Counted from the stretch's first letter, positions 1 through 9,246 are shown. The stretch is DNA of 40,282 nucleotides from Pseudomonas citronellolis (GCF_029335315.1 NZ_JARJLT010000277.1:1-40282), one strand, 5' to 3'. Notes: generated by a model from the letters alone, not told the origin. Numbers and translations: made by a program.

Positions 1-186
1 GCGTTCGATGCGACAGAGCTTGCCCGTGGTCGCGACAGTCTATGTCGCTGTCCCGCCTGTGCCTCGGAGGGGGGCCGGCGCGTCTTCATGCGCAGTAGTC
101 CGGTGGCGGTCGTCCGGGCCGATATACTCAATGCCGCGCATGCCCGCTGGATGGGGCGTGCACCCCTAGTTCAAGGATGCAACCGC
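1..186 (+). promoter_or_regulatory. Upstream region of the DUF2339 gene, possible promoter
   Basis: No gene is supported here. A short perfect stem (GCGACA at 32-37, TGTCGC at 43-48, 5-nt loop) could be the end of an upstream transcript. A good -10-like hexamer TATACT lies at 123-128, but no convincing -35 box is seen 16-18 bp upstream, so a promoter is only a possibility. An AAGGA ribosome-binding site lies at 173-177, 9 nt before the ATG at 187. Confidence 0.3.
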
Positions 187-3100
187 ATGCAATGGATCTT
201 CATGCTGATCGGCCTGGCGCTGGGCGTCGCCTGGGACGAGTCGATCGCCGACGGTTTGCTTGGTGCCGGGCTCGGCCTGTTGCTTGGCCAGGCCCTGGTG
301 TTGCACGGCCTGCAGCGGCAGAACTCGGCCATGCGGCTCAAGCTGGAGCAGTTCGGCGAGCGCTTCGAGGCGGGCACCGAGGCGTTGTACCAGCGCCTGT
401 TGCGCCTGGAGCAGGGCGCCCCGGCGGTGGTTGCGGCTGAGCCGGAGGCTGCCGTCGAGGCGTCGCCGGCAGCGGTCGAGGCGGCCGCCGAGCCCGAGCT
501 GGTCTGGGATATCGAGCTGCCCGCGACACCCGCCGCTGTGGCACCGGAGCCTGTCGAGGAGGCCTGGGCCAGTGAGCCCGCGCCCACGCCGGCCGCTCGC
601 CAGGCCTCGGCCTGGGAAAGCGAGCCGGTGGCGCCCTCTGGCCCTTCCTGGTTCGAGCGCGCCTTCGCCGCCGCCCGTGGCTGGCTGTTCGGCGGCAACA
701 CCGTGCTGCGCGTCGGTGTGCTGCTGCTGTTCCTCGGCCTGGCCTTCCTGCTGCGCTACGCCTCCGAGCGCGTGGTGGTGCCGGTGGAGCTGCGCTACAT
801 GGGCGTGGCCGCCGCCGCCATCGCCCTGCTGGGCCTGGGCTGGTGGCTGCGGCACAAGCGCGCGACCTACGGCCTGCTGTTGCAGGGCACCGGGATCGCG
901 GTGCTCTACCTGACGGTATTCGCCGCCATGCGCCTGCACCCGCTGCTGACTTCCGGCCAGGCGCTCGGCCTGCTGGTGGCGGTGACCGTGTTCTCCGCCG
1001 TGCTCGCGGTGCTGCAGGACGCCCTCGGCCTCGCCGCCGCCGCCGCGCTGGGTGGCTTCGCCGCGCCGATCCTGACCTCCACCGGCGCCGGCAACCACGT
1101 CGCTCTGTTCAGCTACTTCGCGCTGCTCAACGCCGGCATCTTCGCCATCGCCTGGTTCCGCGCCTGGCGCCTGCTCAACCTGATCGGCTTCTTCGGCACC
1201 TTCGGTATCGGCTTCGCCTGGGGGCTGCGTTCCTACACGCCGGAGCTGTTCGCCAGCACCGAGCCCTTCCTGCTGCTGTTCTTCCTGATGTACGTGGCCA
1301 TCGGCCTGCTCTTCGCCCGTCGTCGCCTGCGCGAGGCCGCCGGGCTGGAGGAGGGCGCCGGGCGTGACGAGACGCTGCGCTGGTCGCTGCGGCAGACCGA
1401 CTACGTCGACGGCACCGTGCTGTTCGGCGCGCCGCTGATCGGCTTCGGCCTGCAGTACGCGGTGATCCGCCACCTGGAGTTCGGCCCGGCGTTCAGCGCG
1501 CTGGCGCTGGGGCTGTTCTACATGGGCCTGGCGCGCCTGCTGGCCGGGCGCACCGCCGGCCGCGCGCTGCTGCTGGTGGAGGCCTGCCTGGCGCTGGGGG
1601 TGGTCTTCGGCACCCTGGCGATCCCGCTGGGCCTGGACGCCCGTTGGACCTCGGCGGCCTGGGCGGTGGAGGGTGCCGGCATCTACTGGCTGGGCCTGCG
1701 CCAGCGGCGTCGGCTGGCGCGGATGTTCGCCCTGCTGCTGCAGGCCGGGGCGGCCATCGCCTTCCTCGGCGGGCTGCGCGCGGGTGTGGATAACCTGCTG
1801 GACGGCGCGCCGCTGGGCGCCCTGATGCTTGGCGCGGCGCTGCTGTTCAGCTACTGGCAGCTGCGTCGTCACGGCGATGCCGGCCTGTTCGCCTGGGAGC
1901 CGCGTTGCCAGCCGGCGCTGGCGGCGTGCGGACTGGCGTTCCTGTACCTGATCGCGCCGCTGTGCTTCGCCGTGCCGGGCACCGCCATGTGCTGGGCGCT
2001 GGCCGGCCTGGCCACGGTGTTCGCCGGCCTGCGCCTGGGTTCGCGGACCTTCCTGTTCTGCGCCTTCGCCGTGCAACTGCTCGGCGGCGCGCTGTTCCTC
2101 GCCGACCTGCGCGGTGGCGACGGCGCCGGCGTGCTCGGCAGCGGCTGGACCGGGCTGTTCAGCGCCAGCCTGATCGGCCTGGCGCTGATCGCCGGGATGA
2201 TCCTCGCCGCGCGCGACCCGCTGGTGCGCGACGACCGCCGGCTGATGCTCGGCCTGAGCGCGGTGCTGCTGGCCGGCCTGGCCTTCGTCAACCTGGCGGT
2301 GCTGTTCGTCCTGCCCTGGCGCAGCGCCGCGGCGGTGTGGGCCGGCAGCGGCCTGCTGATCCTCTGGCTGAGCCTGGCGCTGCGCCAGCGCGCGAGCTTC
2401 GTGTTCAGCCTGGCGCTGCAGGTCATCGGTGGTGCGGCGCTGCTGTTCAGCGGGCAGGGCCTGCTCGCCGGGCTTTCCGGCGCGGGGCTGACGCCCCTGG
2501 CCCACAGCGGCTTCTGGTGCCCGGCGGTGCTGGCGCTGGCGGCGCTGGTCGGGGCCTGGCGCCTGCACCGCGCGGGGGCGGGCGGCGAGGCGCTGCAGCT
2601 CGGCGCGCTGACCCTGGAACACCTGTCGCGCCTGCTGCTGGTCTGGGGCGCCGGTTGGTGGGCGTTGACCGCCCTGTGCGAGATCCAGCGCTTCGTTGCG
2701 GCGCCGCAGCGCGAACACATCGCCCTGCTGGTGGCGGCCGCGAGCGTGCTGCTGTGGAGCCTGATCGCCCGCCGCGAACGCTGGCGCGCCCTGGCGCTGG
2801 CCTGCCTGGCCCTGGCGCCGTTGGGCGTGCTGGCGCTGCTCGGGGCCTGGAACAGCTATTACCAGCCCTTCGGCGAATGGGGCTGGCTGGGCTGGGGCGC
2901 GCTGTTCACCGTGCACTTCTGGACGCTCAGGCGCCTGGAGGGCGATCTGCCGACGCTGCCGCTGCGCGCCGCCCACGTGCTCGGCTGCTGGTTGCTGCTG
3001 GCGGTGCTGGCGCTGCAACTGCGCTACCTGTTCCTCGCCCTGGCCGAACACCACAACGCCTGGCGCTGGCTGGGCTGGGCACTGGTGCCGAGCCTGTACC

Positions 3101-3765
3101 TGATCCTCATGGGCGCGCGGCGCGGCCTGCCCTGGCCGGTCGCCGGCTTCCCCCGCGAGTACCGCGCGCTGGCGGCGGCGCCGGTGGCGCTGGCGCTGCT
3201 CGGCTGGTTCTGGCTGGTCAACCTGGCCAGCGATGGCGCGGCGCAACCCTTGCCCTACCTGCCGCTGCTCAACCCGCTGGAGCTGGGCATGCTGATCGTG
3301 CTGGCGGCGATCTTCCAGTGGAGCCGCGAAGGCCTGCCGCAGCTGGGCCTGCGCGCGGAGCTTGCGCGCCTGCCGGCACAGGCGGTCCTGGGTCTTTCGC
3401 TGTTCGCCCTGCTGACCATGGCCGTGTGCCGCACCGCGCACCACTGGGGCGACGTGCCTTTCGACGCCGAAGCGCTGGGCGCGTCGATGCTGGTGCAGGC
3501 CGGGCTGTCGATCGTCTGGACGCTGATCGCCCTCGGCCTGATGGTCGGCGGCCACCTGCGCGGCCGGCGCGACCTGTGGATGGTCGGCGCCGGGCTGATC
3601 GGCGTGGTGGTGATCAAGCTGTTCTTCGTCGAACTGGGCAACAGCGGCAGCCTGGAGCGCATCGTTTCCTTCATCGGCGTCGGCGTGCTGCTGCTGGTCG
3701 TCGGCTATTTCGCACCGCTGCCACCGCGTCGCGCACTGGCGGAACAGGAGCAACCCCCGGCATGA
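187..3765 (+). CDS. DUF2339 family large polytopic membrane protein
   Basis: The product is about 1192 residues. The N-terminus is a hydrophobic segment (MQWIFMLIGLALGVAW) followed by a coiled-coil-like stretch. Next comes an Ala/Pro/Glu-rich linker at roughly residues 75-160. The rest is some 25-30 closely spaced hydrophobic segments rich in Leu, Ala and Gly, with typical DUF2339 passages such as GNTVLRVGVLLLFLGLAFLLRY and a C-terminal ERIVSFIGVGVLLLVVGYF-like segment. The ATG at 187 is chosen because it has an AAGGA site and begins directly with the first membrane segment; an in-frame ATG at 88 would add 33 non-hydrophobic residues. The stop overlaps the next start by 4 bp (ATGA), so the two genes are translationally coupled. 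The function of DUF2339 proteins is not known; an inner-membrane role linked to the cell envelope is only inferred. Confidence 0.85.
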   Translation: MQWIFMLIGLALGVAWDESIADGLLGAGLGLLLGQALVLHGLQRQNSAMRLKLEQFGERFEAGTEALYQRLLRLEQGAPAVVAAEPEAAVEASPAAVEAAAEPELVWDIELPATPAAVAPEPVEEAWASEPAPTPAARQASAWESEPVAPSGPSWFERAFAAARGWLFGGNTVLRVGVLLLFLGLAFLLRYASERVVVPVELRYMGVAAAAIALLGLGWWLRHKRATYGLLLQGTGIAVLYLTVFAAMRLHPLLTSGQALGLLVAVTVFSAVLAVLQDALGLAAAAALGGFAAPILTSTGAGNHVALFSYFALLNAGIFAIAWFRAWRLLNLIGFFGTFGIGFAWGLRSYTPELFASTEPFLLLFFLMYVAIGLLFARRRLREAAGLEEGAGRDETLRWSLRQTDYVDGTVLFGAPLIGFGLQYAVIRHLEFGPAFSALALGLFYMGLARLLAGRTAGRALLLVEACLALGVVFGTLAIPLGLDARWTSAAWAVEGAGIYWLGLRQRRRLARMFALLLQAGAAIAFLGGLRAGVDNLLDGAPLGALMLGAALLFSYWQLRRHGDAGLFAWEPRCQPALAACGLAFLYLIAPLCFAVPGTAMCWALAGLATVFAGLRLGSRTFLFCAFAVQLLGGALFLADLRGGDGAGVLGSGWTGLFSASLIGLALIAGMILAARDPLVRDDRRLMLGLSAVLLAGLAFVNLAVLFVLPWRSAAAVWAGSGLLILWLSLALRQRASFVFSLALQVIGGAALLFSGQGLLAGLSGAGLTPLAHSGFWCPAVLALAALVGAWRLHRAGAGGEALQLGALTLEHLSRLLLVWGAGWWALTALCEIQRFVAAPQREHIALLVAAASVLLWSLIARRERWRALALACLALAPLGVLALLGAWNSYYQPFGEWGWLGWGALFTVHFWTLRRLEGDLPTLPLRAAHVLGCWLLLAVLALQLRYLFLALAEHHNAWRWLGWALVPSLYLILMGARRGLPWPVAGFPREYRALAAAPVALALLGWFWLVNLASDGAAQPLPYLPLLNPLELGMLIVLAAIFQWSREGLPQLGLRAELARLPAQAVLGLSLFALLTMAVCRTAHHWGDVPFDAEALGASMLVQAGLSIVWTLIALGLMVGGHLRGRRDLWMVGAGLIGVVVIKLFFVELGNSGSLERIVSFIGVGVLLLVVGYFAPLPPRRALAEQEQPPA

Positions 3766-5132
3766 AGCTGTTTCCCCTGATCCTTTGCCTGGGCCTGGCC
3801 GCCCCGGCGCTCGAAGCCGCCGAGAACGCGGCGGACTACCCGCTGCAGGTGCCCCTGCAACTGCAGGGCGAGGGCCCCTGGTATCGCCTGCAGGTGCCGA
3901 TGAGCGTGCAGATGGCCGCCGCCCACGCCGACCTGCGTGACCTGCGGGTGTTCGACAAGGAGGGCGAGGCGCTGCCCTACGCCCTGAGCGCCGCGCCGGC
4001 GCAGGGCAGCAGCACGGCCCACGAGGCCGGCGCGCGGCTGTTCCCGCTGTATGGCGCCGAGGCCGATCCCGGCCAGCAGCCGGGCCTGCGTATCCAGCGC
4101 AGCACCACCGGCACCCTGGTCGAGGTGCTGCCCGACGCCGCCCCCGCGGCGGCCGGCGAGCGCCGCAGCGGCTGGTTGCTGGACGCTGGCGCCGCGGACT
4201 TCCCGTTCGAGCGCCTGGCGCTGGACTGGAGCAGCGACGCCGAAGGCTTCCAGCACTTCCGCATCGAGGCCAGCGACGATCTGCAGCACTGGCGTTCCTG
4301 GGGCGACGGCCAGCTCGCCCGGCTGAGCTTCAATGGCGAGCGCATGGACGTCAGCGACGTCGTCCTGCCCGGCGAGAAGGCCCGCTACCTGCGCCTGTCG
4401 TGGCCGGCCGGTAACGCCGCGGTGACGCTCAAGGCCGCGCGCCTCGAAGGCCGCACCGACGTGGCGGCGAGCGCGCCGCTGGTCTGGTCCGAGCCCATCG
4501 CCGGGCGTCGCGAGCAGGACGGCAGCTACCGCTGGGATTTGCCCCAGGCGCTGCCGCTGGAGCGGGTGCGCGTCAACCTCGACCCGGCGGCGCAGCACCT
4601 GATGGCGCCGGTCGCGCTGTCCGCGCGCAACAACGCGGGGCAGGGCACGCAGGACAACTGGTACCCGCTGGCGCGCGGTGTGCTCTACGACCTGCCGCTG
4701 GACGGTCGCCAGGTGCGCCAGGACGAACTGGTCCTCGGCGGCCAGCCGGTGCGCCAGCTGCGCCTGGTCACCGACGAGCGCGGCACCGGCCTGGGCACGG
4801 CCGCGCCGAGCCTGAGCGTGGCCATGCGCGCCCGCGAGATGGTGTTCCTGGTCCGTGGCAGCGCGCCGTACCAGCTGGCCATGGGCAAGCGCGAGGCGAC
4901 GTCCGCCAGCCTGCCGCTGAGCGTGCTGATCCCCGGCTACCAGGCGGACAAGCCCGGCCAGATCGGCCAGGCCAGCCTGGCCGGCACGCTCCAGGTCGCC
5001 CAGGCCCAGGACGCCGCGGCGAGCGGCGGCGACTGGAAGCGCATCGGCCTCTGGGCCGTGCTGCTGGGCGGTGTGTTGCTGCTTGGCGCGATGGCCTTCA
5101 GCCTGCTGCGCGGGCAGCGCTCCGGCGGCTGA
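3762..5132 (+). CDS. DUF3999 family exported membrane-anchored protein
   Basis: The product is about 456 residues. It starts with a signal peptide (MKLFPLILCLGLAAPALEAA), followed by a long soluble, mainly beta-type region with no hydrophobic segment. One C-terminal transmembrane helix (WAVLLGGVLLLGAMAFSLL) is followed by a short basic tail (RGQRSGG). This predicts a periplasmic protein anchored at its C-terminus. The order DUF2339-DUF3999 is the usual partnership in Pseudomonas (recalled), and the ATGA overlap with the upstream gene supports a physical or functional complex. The repeated sugar- or discoidin-like passage around residues 160-215 (HFRIEASDDLQHW, ARYLRLSW) resembles a carbohydrate-binding fold, but this is a guess. 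No catalytic motif was recognised. Confidence 0.8.
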   Translation: MKLFPLILCLGLAAPALEAAENAADYPLQVPLQLQGEGPWYRLQVPMSVQMAAAHADLRDLRVFDKEGEALPYALSAAPAQGSSTAHEAGARLFPLYGAEADPGQQPGLRIQRSTTGTLVEVLPDAAPAAAGERRSGWLLDAGAADFPFERLALDWSSDAEGFQHFRIEASDDLQHWRSWGDGQLARLSFNGERMDVSDVVLPGEKARYLRLSWPAGNAAVTLKAARLEGRTDVAASAPLVWSEPIAGRREQDGSYRWDLPQALPLERVRVNLDPAAQHLMAPVALSARNNAGQGTQDNWYPLARGVLYDLPLDGRQVRQDELVLGGQPVRQLRLVTDERGTGLGTAAPSLSVAMRAREMVFLVRGSAPYQLAMGKREATSASLPLSVLIPGYQADKPGQIGQASLAGTLQVAQAQDAAASGGDWKRIGLWAVLLGGVLLLGAMAFSLLRGQRSGG

Positions 5133-5287
5133 GCGGGGGCCGCGACCGAGCGCCGCAGCGCCAAGGGAACCGCGCCGTGGCGGCGCACTCCAAGCACTGG
5201 ACGGGCGCCGCCGCACGGGAGGCGGCGCGCTCGATTCCACGCTAGAATGCGCGCAGTTTTTTCCCTACTTCTCCCCGGAGTCCCTCC
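5133..5287 (+). promoter_or_regulatory. Intergenic region with hairpin and probable fbp promoter
   Basis: A perfect stem GCGCCG-TGG-CGGCGC lies at 5172-5186 without a following T-run, so it is at best a weak terminator for the DUF2339-DUF3999 pair. A TAGAAT hexamer at 5243-5248 is a plausible -10 for fbp, 40 nt before its start, but no clear -35 is seen. The Shine-Dalgarno GGAG lies at 5277-5280, 7 nt before the ATG. Confidence 0.35.
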
Positions 5288-6298
5288 ATGTCCCGCGTTA
5301 CCCTCAGCCGCTACCTGATCGAGCAGACCCGCAGCCACAACACCCCGGCCGACCTGCGTCACCTCGTCGAGGTCGTGGCGCGTGCGTGCAAGGAAATCAG
5401 CCACGCGGTCTCCAAGGGCGCGCTCGGCGGCGTGCTCGGCAGCATGGAAACCGAGAACGTGCAGGGCGAAGTGCAGAAGAAGCTCGACGTGCTGTCCAAC
5501 GAAATCCTCCTGGAAGCCAACGAGTGGGCCGGCAACCTGGCCGGCATGGCCTCCGAGGAAATGGACCATCCCTACCAGATTCCCGGCAAGTACCCGAAAG
5601 GCGCCTACCTGCTGGTGTTCGACCCGCTGGACGGCTCCAGCAACATCGACGTCAACGTCTCGGTCGGCACCATCTTCTCGGTCCTGCGCTGCCCGGCCGA
5701 GCACCTGAGCCAGAACGACCACCTGCGCGAGGAAGCCTTCCTCCAGCCGGGCACCACCCAGGTCGCCGCCGGCTACGCCATCTACGGCCCGCAGACCATG
5801 CTGATGCTGACCCTGGGCAACGGCGTCAAGGGTTTCACCCTGGACCGCGAGCTGGGCACCTTCGTCCTCACCCACGACAACATCAGCGTGCCGACCAGCA
5901 CCGCCGAGTTCGCCATCAACATGTCCAACCAGCGCCACTGGGAAGCCCCGGTGAAGCGCTACGTCGACGAGCTGCTGGCCGGCAAGGAAGGCCCGCTGGG
6001 CAAGAACTACAACATGCGCTGGATCGCCTCGATGGTGGCCGACGTGCACCGCATCCTGACTCGCGGTGGCGTGTTCATGTACCCGCGCGACGCCCGCGAG
6101 CCGAGCAAGCCCGGCAAGCTGCGCCTGATGTACGAGGCCAACCCGATGTCGTTCATCATCGAGCAGGCCGGCGGCGCCGCCACCAACGGCACCCAGCGCA
6201 TCCTCGACATCCAGCCCGACAGCCTGCACCAGCGCGTCGCGGTGTTCCTCGGCTCGAAGGAAGAAGTCGAGCGCGTCACCGGCTACCACCAGGCCTGA
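5288..6298 (+). CDS. fbp: Class I fructose-1,6-bisphosphatase
   Basis: The 336-residue cytosolic enzyme hydrolyses fructose 1,6-bisphosphate to fructose 6-phosphate and phosphate. This is the committed gluconeogenic step, needed during growth on organic and amino acids such as histidine. The family hallmark [22 protein letters not shown] is at residues 111-132 and supplies the metal-binding Asp112, Asp115 and neighbours. An acidic residue cluster (ASEEMD, near 88-93) and a C-terminal GGAATNG loop match the class I fold. Length is typical of the family. The ATG has a GGAG site 7 nt upstream. The stop codon overlaps the next start (TGATG), so the DUF924 gene is likely co-translated. Identification is firm. 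Confidence 0.97.
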   Translation: MSRVTLSRYLIEQTRSHNTPADLRHLVEVVARACKEISHAVSKGALGGVLGSMETENVQGEVQKKLDVLSNEILLEANEWAGNLAGMASEEMDHPYQIPGKYPKGAYLLVFDPLDGSSNIDVNVSVGTIFSVLRCPAEHLSQNDHLREEAFLQPGTTQVAAGYAIYGPQTMLMLTLGNGVKGFTLDRELGTFVLTHDNISVPTSTAEFAINMSNQRHWEAPVKRYVDELLAGKEGPLGKNYNMRWIASMVADVHRILTRGGVFMYPRDAREPSKPGKLRLMYEANPMSFIIEQAGGAATNGTQRILDIQPDSLHQRVAVFLGSKEEVERVTGYHQA

Positions 6299-6906
6299 TG
6301 ACCACCCAGCCCGCCTGGCAGGCGCTGCTCGACTGGTGGTTCGGCGACGCCCTGCGCGCCAGTGACGTCGCCGCCCAGCGCAACGGCCTGTGGTTCGGCA
6401 AGAGCGCCTGCGAGGACGTGGCTTCGGACAACCGTTTCGGCGGCCTGGTGCGCCAGGCCCTGGACGGCGGGCTGGCCGATTGGGCCGACACGGCCCAGGG
6501 CTGGCTGGCGCTGATCCTGCTGCTCGACCAGTTGCCGCGCATGGTCTTCCGCGATACCCCGCGCGCCTTCGCCGGCGACGCCCGCGCCCAGGAACTGGTG
6601 CGCCGCGGCCTGGCCGCCGGGCTGGACCGCCAGCTGCAGCCGGTCGAGCGGGTGTTCGTCTACCTGGTGCTGGAGCATGCCGAGGACCTGTCGCAGCAGG
6701 ACCAGGCCGTGGCCGCCTTCGGCGCGCTGCACGCGCACGCCGATGCCGGCGACCAGGCGCTGTTCGCCGACTTCCTGCGCTACGCCGAGCGCCACCGCGT
6801 GGTGATCGCGCGCTTCGGCCGCTTCCCCCATCGCAACGCCATCCTGGGCCGCGATTCCAGCGCCGAAGAAACCGCCTTCCTCAAGGAACCCGGCTCGCGT
6901 TTCTGA
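6298..6906 (+). CDS. DUF924 family protein
   Basis: The product is about 202 residues, cytosolic, with no signal peptide. It shows the DUF924 pattern: WWFG near the N-terminus (residues 13-16), WLALILLLDQLPRMVFRDTPRAF in the middle, then VERVFVYLVLEHAEDLSQQ and a terminal RFGRFPHRNAILGR followed by EETAFL. The family has an all-helical, TPR-like fold with no established enzymatic role. The start overlaps the fbp stop by 1 base (TGATG), indicating translational coupling to fbp, although no metabolic link is proven. No active-site motif was recognised. Confidence 0.88.
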   Translation: MTTQPAWQALLDWWFGDALRASDVAAQRNGLWFGKSACEDVASDNRFGGLVRQALDGGLADWADTAQGWLALILLLDQLPRMVFRDTPRAFAGDARAQELVRRGLAAGLDRQLQPVERVFVYLVLEHAEDLSQQDQAVAAFGALHAHADAGDQALFADFLRYAERHRVVIARFGRFPHRNAILGRDSSAEETAFLKEPGSRF

Positions 6907-6975
6907 CTCCAAGGCTGCGTTTTGCGCGGCCTGTGCCACGCTTGTTCAACGGACCTTTCGACAATGGAGTTGCCC

Positions 6976-7230
6976 ATGTCCTTCCGCCGTATCGCCCTGA
7001 TCGCCGTCTGCATCGCCATGGCCGCCTGCAGCAAGCTCAATCAGGAGAACTATTCCAAGCTCAAGGCCGGCATGGCCAAGGAAGAGGTGGAGAGCCTGCT
7101 CGGCAAGCCCACCGAGTGCTCCGGCGCGCTGGGCGTGTCCAGCTGCACCTGGGGCGACGACAACACCTTCGTCAGCGTGCAGTACGCCGGTGACAAGGTG
7201 CTGATGTTCTCCGGCAAGGGCCTGAAGTGA
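6976..7230 (+). CDS. Small SmpA/OmlA-like (DUF3862-like) lipoprotein
   Basis: The 84-residue product has a lipoprotein signal peptide ending at the lipobox MAAC (Cys18). It then carries a compact domain with the BamE/OmlA-type pattern YSKLKAGMAKEEVESLLGKP and a C-terminal beta strand series (CTWGDDNTFVSVQYAGDKV). It is probably anchored in the outer membrane. The ATG at 6976 is preferred because GGAG (6966-6969) lies 6 nt upstream; an in-frame ATG at 6964 overlaps that site. The lipocalin start follows the stop by one base, so the two are likely co-transcribed. Its partner and exact role are unknown; BamE itself is encoded elsewhere in pseudomonads. Confidence 0.82.
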   Translation: MSFRRIALIAVCIAMAACSKLNQENYSKLKAGMAKEEVESLLGKPTECSGALGVSSCTWGDDNTFVSVQYAGDKVLMFSGKGLK

Positions 7231-7231
7231 G

Positions 7232-7795
7232 ATGAACGCCTGGCTGCGGGTTCTCGCCGGCGCGCTGTTCGCTTCCTCCCTGTGGGGCTGCGCCGGGCAC
7301 GCCGAGGACCTGCCGCGCAGCGTCCAGGTCGACCCGCAGCGCTACCAGGGCACCTGGTACGAGCTGGCGCGCAAGCCGATGATCTTCCAGCGCGCCTGTC
7401 TGCAATCCGAGGCCCTCTACAGCGTGCGCACCGACGGCACTATCGGTGTGCGCAACCGCTGCCGCACCGCCGACGGCAGCTGGAAACAGGTGTTCGGCAC
7501 GGCCATGCCGCAGAAGCCGGGCAGCACCGACGCCTTCTGGGTGCGCTTCGACAACTGGCCGACCCGCCTGCTGCCCGACCTGGTGCGCGGCGACTACCGG
7601 GTGCTCTACGTCGACCCGGACTACCAGATGGCGCTGGTCGGCAACAGCGACCGCGACTACCTGTGGATACTCGCCCGGCAGACCAGCCTGCCCGAAGCGA
7701 CCCTGCGCCGCCTGCTGGCCGAAGCCAACCGCAACGGCTACGACACCAGCGACCTGATCTGGCGGAGCAAGGACAGCGCGATCGCCGGGAAGTGA
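7232..7795 (+). CDS. blc: Bacterial lipocalin (Blc-type outer-membrane lipoprotein)
   Basis: The 187-residue product begins with a signal peptide and the lipobox LWGC (Cys20). The lipocalin N-terminal signature GTWYELARKP is at about residues 40-49. The beta-barrel body follows with the conserved second motif region (DYRVLYVDPDYQMALVGNSDRDYLWILAR). A C-terminal alpha helix (SLPEATLRRLLAEANRNGYD) completes the Blc/ApoD architecture. The protein is expected in the outer membrane, binding lysophospholipids or fatty acids and acting in envelope maintenance. It starts one base after the preceding lipoprotein gene and is convergent with hutF, separated by an inverted-repeat element. Confidence 0.93.
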   Translation: MNAWLRVLAGALFASSLWGCAGHAEDLPRSVQVDPQRYQGTWYELARKPMIFQRACLQSEALYSVRTDGTIGVRNRCRTADGSWKQVFGTAMPQKPGSTDAFWVRFDNWPTRLLPDLVRGDYRVLYVDPDYQMALVGNSDRDYLWILARQTSLPEATLRRLLAEANRNGYDTSDLIWRSKDSAIAGK

Positions 7796-7814
7796 ATGAA
7801 ACGGCCGGGGTCGA

Positions 7815-7857
7815 CGTAGGGGGATAACGCTCCGCGTTATCCGCCGTTCGGTCTACG
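7815..7857. repeat. Intergenic inverted repeat (GTAGG/GGATAACGC family)
   Basis: A perfect stem GGATAACGC (7822-7830), TCC loop, GCGTTATCC (7834-7842) is bracketed by CGTAGG at 7815-7820 and CTACG at 7853-7857. The same words (GTAGGGCG, ATAACGC, GGTTATCCGCC, CTACGG) recur in the larger element at 37119-37217, so this looks like a dispersed intergenic repeat family. It lies between the convergent genes blc and hutF and may end both transcripts. The TAG stop codon of hutF falls inside its right arm. Confidence 0.7.
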
Positions 7858-9217
7858 CCAGCAATTCCCGCAACACCCCGACGAACTCCCCGGCGCTGCG
7901 TTCCTCCAGCGCATGCCGGCGCTCCCGCACCACCCACTTGCCGTTGACCATCACGTCGCGCACCTGACGGTCGCCGCCGGCGAACAGCCAGCGGTTGAGC
8001 AGGGTGTCGGGGGTGGCGGTGGCCAGGTAGGGGTCGTTGCCGTCGAGCACCAGCAGGTCGGCGCGGCGGCCCGCCGCCAGTTCGCCCACCGGCTGCCCGA
8101 GGGCCTGGGCGCCGCCGTGCAGGGCGGCTTCGTAGAGGGTCTGGCCGACGTTCGGCTGATCGCTGCGGTACAGGCGGTTGCGCCGCTGGTCGCGCAGGCG
8201 CTGGCCATATTCCAGCCAGCGCAGCTCCTCGACCACGCTCAGCGACACGTGGCTGTCCGAGCCGATGCCCAGGCGGCCGCCCTGGGCCAGGTAGTCCACC
8301 GCCGGGAAGATGCCGTCGCCGAGGTTGGCCTCGGTGGTCAGGCACAGCCCGGCCACCGCGCCGCTGCGGGCCATGGCGGCGACTTCCTCGGGCTCCGCGT
8401 GGGTGGCGTGGACCAGGCACCAGCGCGGGTCCACCTCGATGTTCTCGTACAGCCATTGCAGCGGCCGGCGCTGGCTCCAGGCCAGGCAGTCGGCGACTTC
8501 CTTCTGCTGCTCGGCGATGTGGATGTGGATCGGCGCGTCGCTGCAGTCCGATTCCAGCACCTGGGTGATCTGCTGCGGGGTCACCGCGCGCAGCGAGTGG
8601 AAGCACAGGCCGACGCGTTGCGCCGGCTGCGCCGCCAGGCGCCGTTGCAGGCCGTGGATCAGTTCCAGATAGGCGTCGGTGCCATTGATGAAGCGCCGCT
8701 GGCCCTCGTTGGGTTGTTGCCCGCCAAAGCCCGAGTGGCTGTAGAGCACTGGCAGCAGGGTCAGGCCGATGCCGGCCTCGCTGGCCGCCTGGCTGACCCG
8801 CAGGGACAGCTCGGCCGGCTCGGCGTAGGGCTTGCCGTCGCGGTCATGGTGCACGTAGTGGAATTCGGCGACCCCGGTGTAGCCGGCCTTGAGCATCTCG
8901 ATGTACAGCTGGCGGGCGATCACCTGCAGCTGTTCCGGGGTGATGCGGCCGACCAGGCGGTACATCAGCTCGCGCCAGGTCCAGAAGCTGTCGTTGGGAT
9001 TGCCGGCGACCTCGGCGAGGCCGGCCATGGCGCGCTGGAAGGCGTGCGAGTGGAGGTTGGGCATGCCCGGCAGCACCGGCCCGCGCAGGCGCTCGGCACC
9101 CTCGCTGCTGGCCTCGGCCTCGACCCGGGCGAGCAGCCCGTCGGCACCAATCTCGAAGCGGACATCGCGCGCCCAGCCATTGGGCAGGAGGGCGCGTTCG
9201 GCGAACAGGGCGGGCAT
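7853..9217 (-). CDS. hutF: Formimidoylglutamate deiminase
   Basis: The 454-residue enzyme of the amidohydrolase superfamily converts N-formimino-L-glutamate to N-formyl-L-glutamate plus ammonia, the step before HutG in the five-step pathway. Metal ligands are visible: HSH at residues 56 and 58 in PGMPNLHSHAFQRAM, HIAE with His233 and Glu236, His270 (LVHATHAEPEE), and Asp321 in GIGSDSHVSLS. These match the ligand set I recall for the P. aeruginosa enzyme within one residue. The gene is divergent from hutC, and a HutC-type operator overlaps its predicted -10 box. The stop codon sits within the intergenic repeat at 7815-7857. Presence of hutF and hutG marks the five-step rather than the four-step hut pathway. 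Confidence 0.96.
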   Translation of the reverse strand: MPALFAERALLPNGWARDVRFEIGADGLLARVEAEASSEGAERLRGPVLPGMPNLHSHAFQRAMAGLAEVAGNPNDSFWTWRELMYRLVGRITPEQLQVIARQLYIEMLKAGYTGVAEFHYVHHDRDGKPYAEPAELSLRVSQAASEAGIGLTLLPVLYSHSGFGGQQPNEGQRRFINGTDAYLELIHGLQRRLAAQPAQRVGLCFHSLRAVTPQQITQVLESDCSDAPIHIHIAEQQKEVADCLAWSQRRPLQWLYENIEVDPRWCLVHATHAEPEEVAAMARSGAVAGLCLTTEANLGDGIFPAVDYLAQGGRLGIGSDSHVSLSVVEELRWLEYGQRLRDQRRNRLYRSDQPNVGQTLYEAALHGGAQALGQPVGELAAGRRADLLVLDGNDPYLATATPDTLLNRWLFAGGDRQVRDVMVNGKWVVRERRHALEERSAGEFVGVLRELLA

Positions 9218-9246
9218 GGCGAGGTCCTCGCAGGGCTCTTCGAATT

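Noticed and set aside
166-3753. Antisense open frame of about 1195 codons opposite the DUF2339 gene
   Set aside because: It is rich in Gln, His, Arg and Ala with no domain, as expected of the complement of a GC-rich Leu/Ala gene; the opposite strand encodes a recognised family.
1905-5132. Single plus-strand frame joining the end of the DUF2339 gene to the DUF3999 gene
   Set aside because: Before 3762 the translation is Arg/Ala/Pro-rich shadow sequence; the real gene starts at ATG 3762 with a signal peptide.
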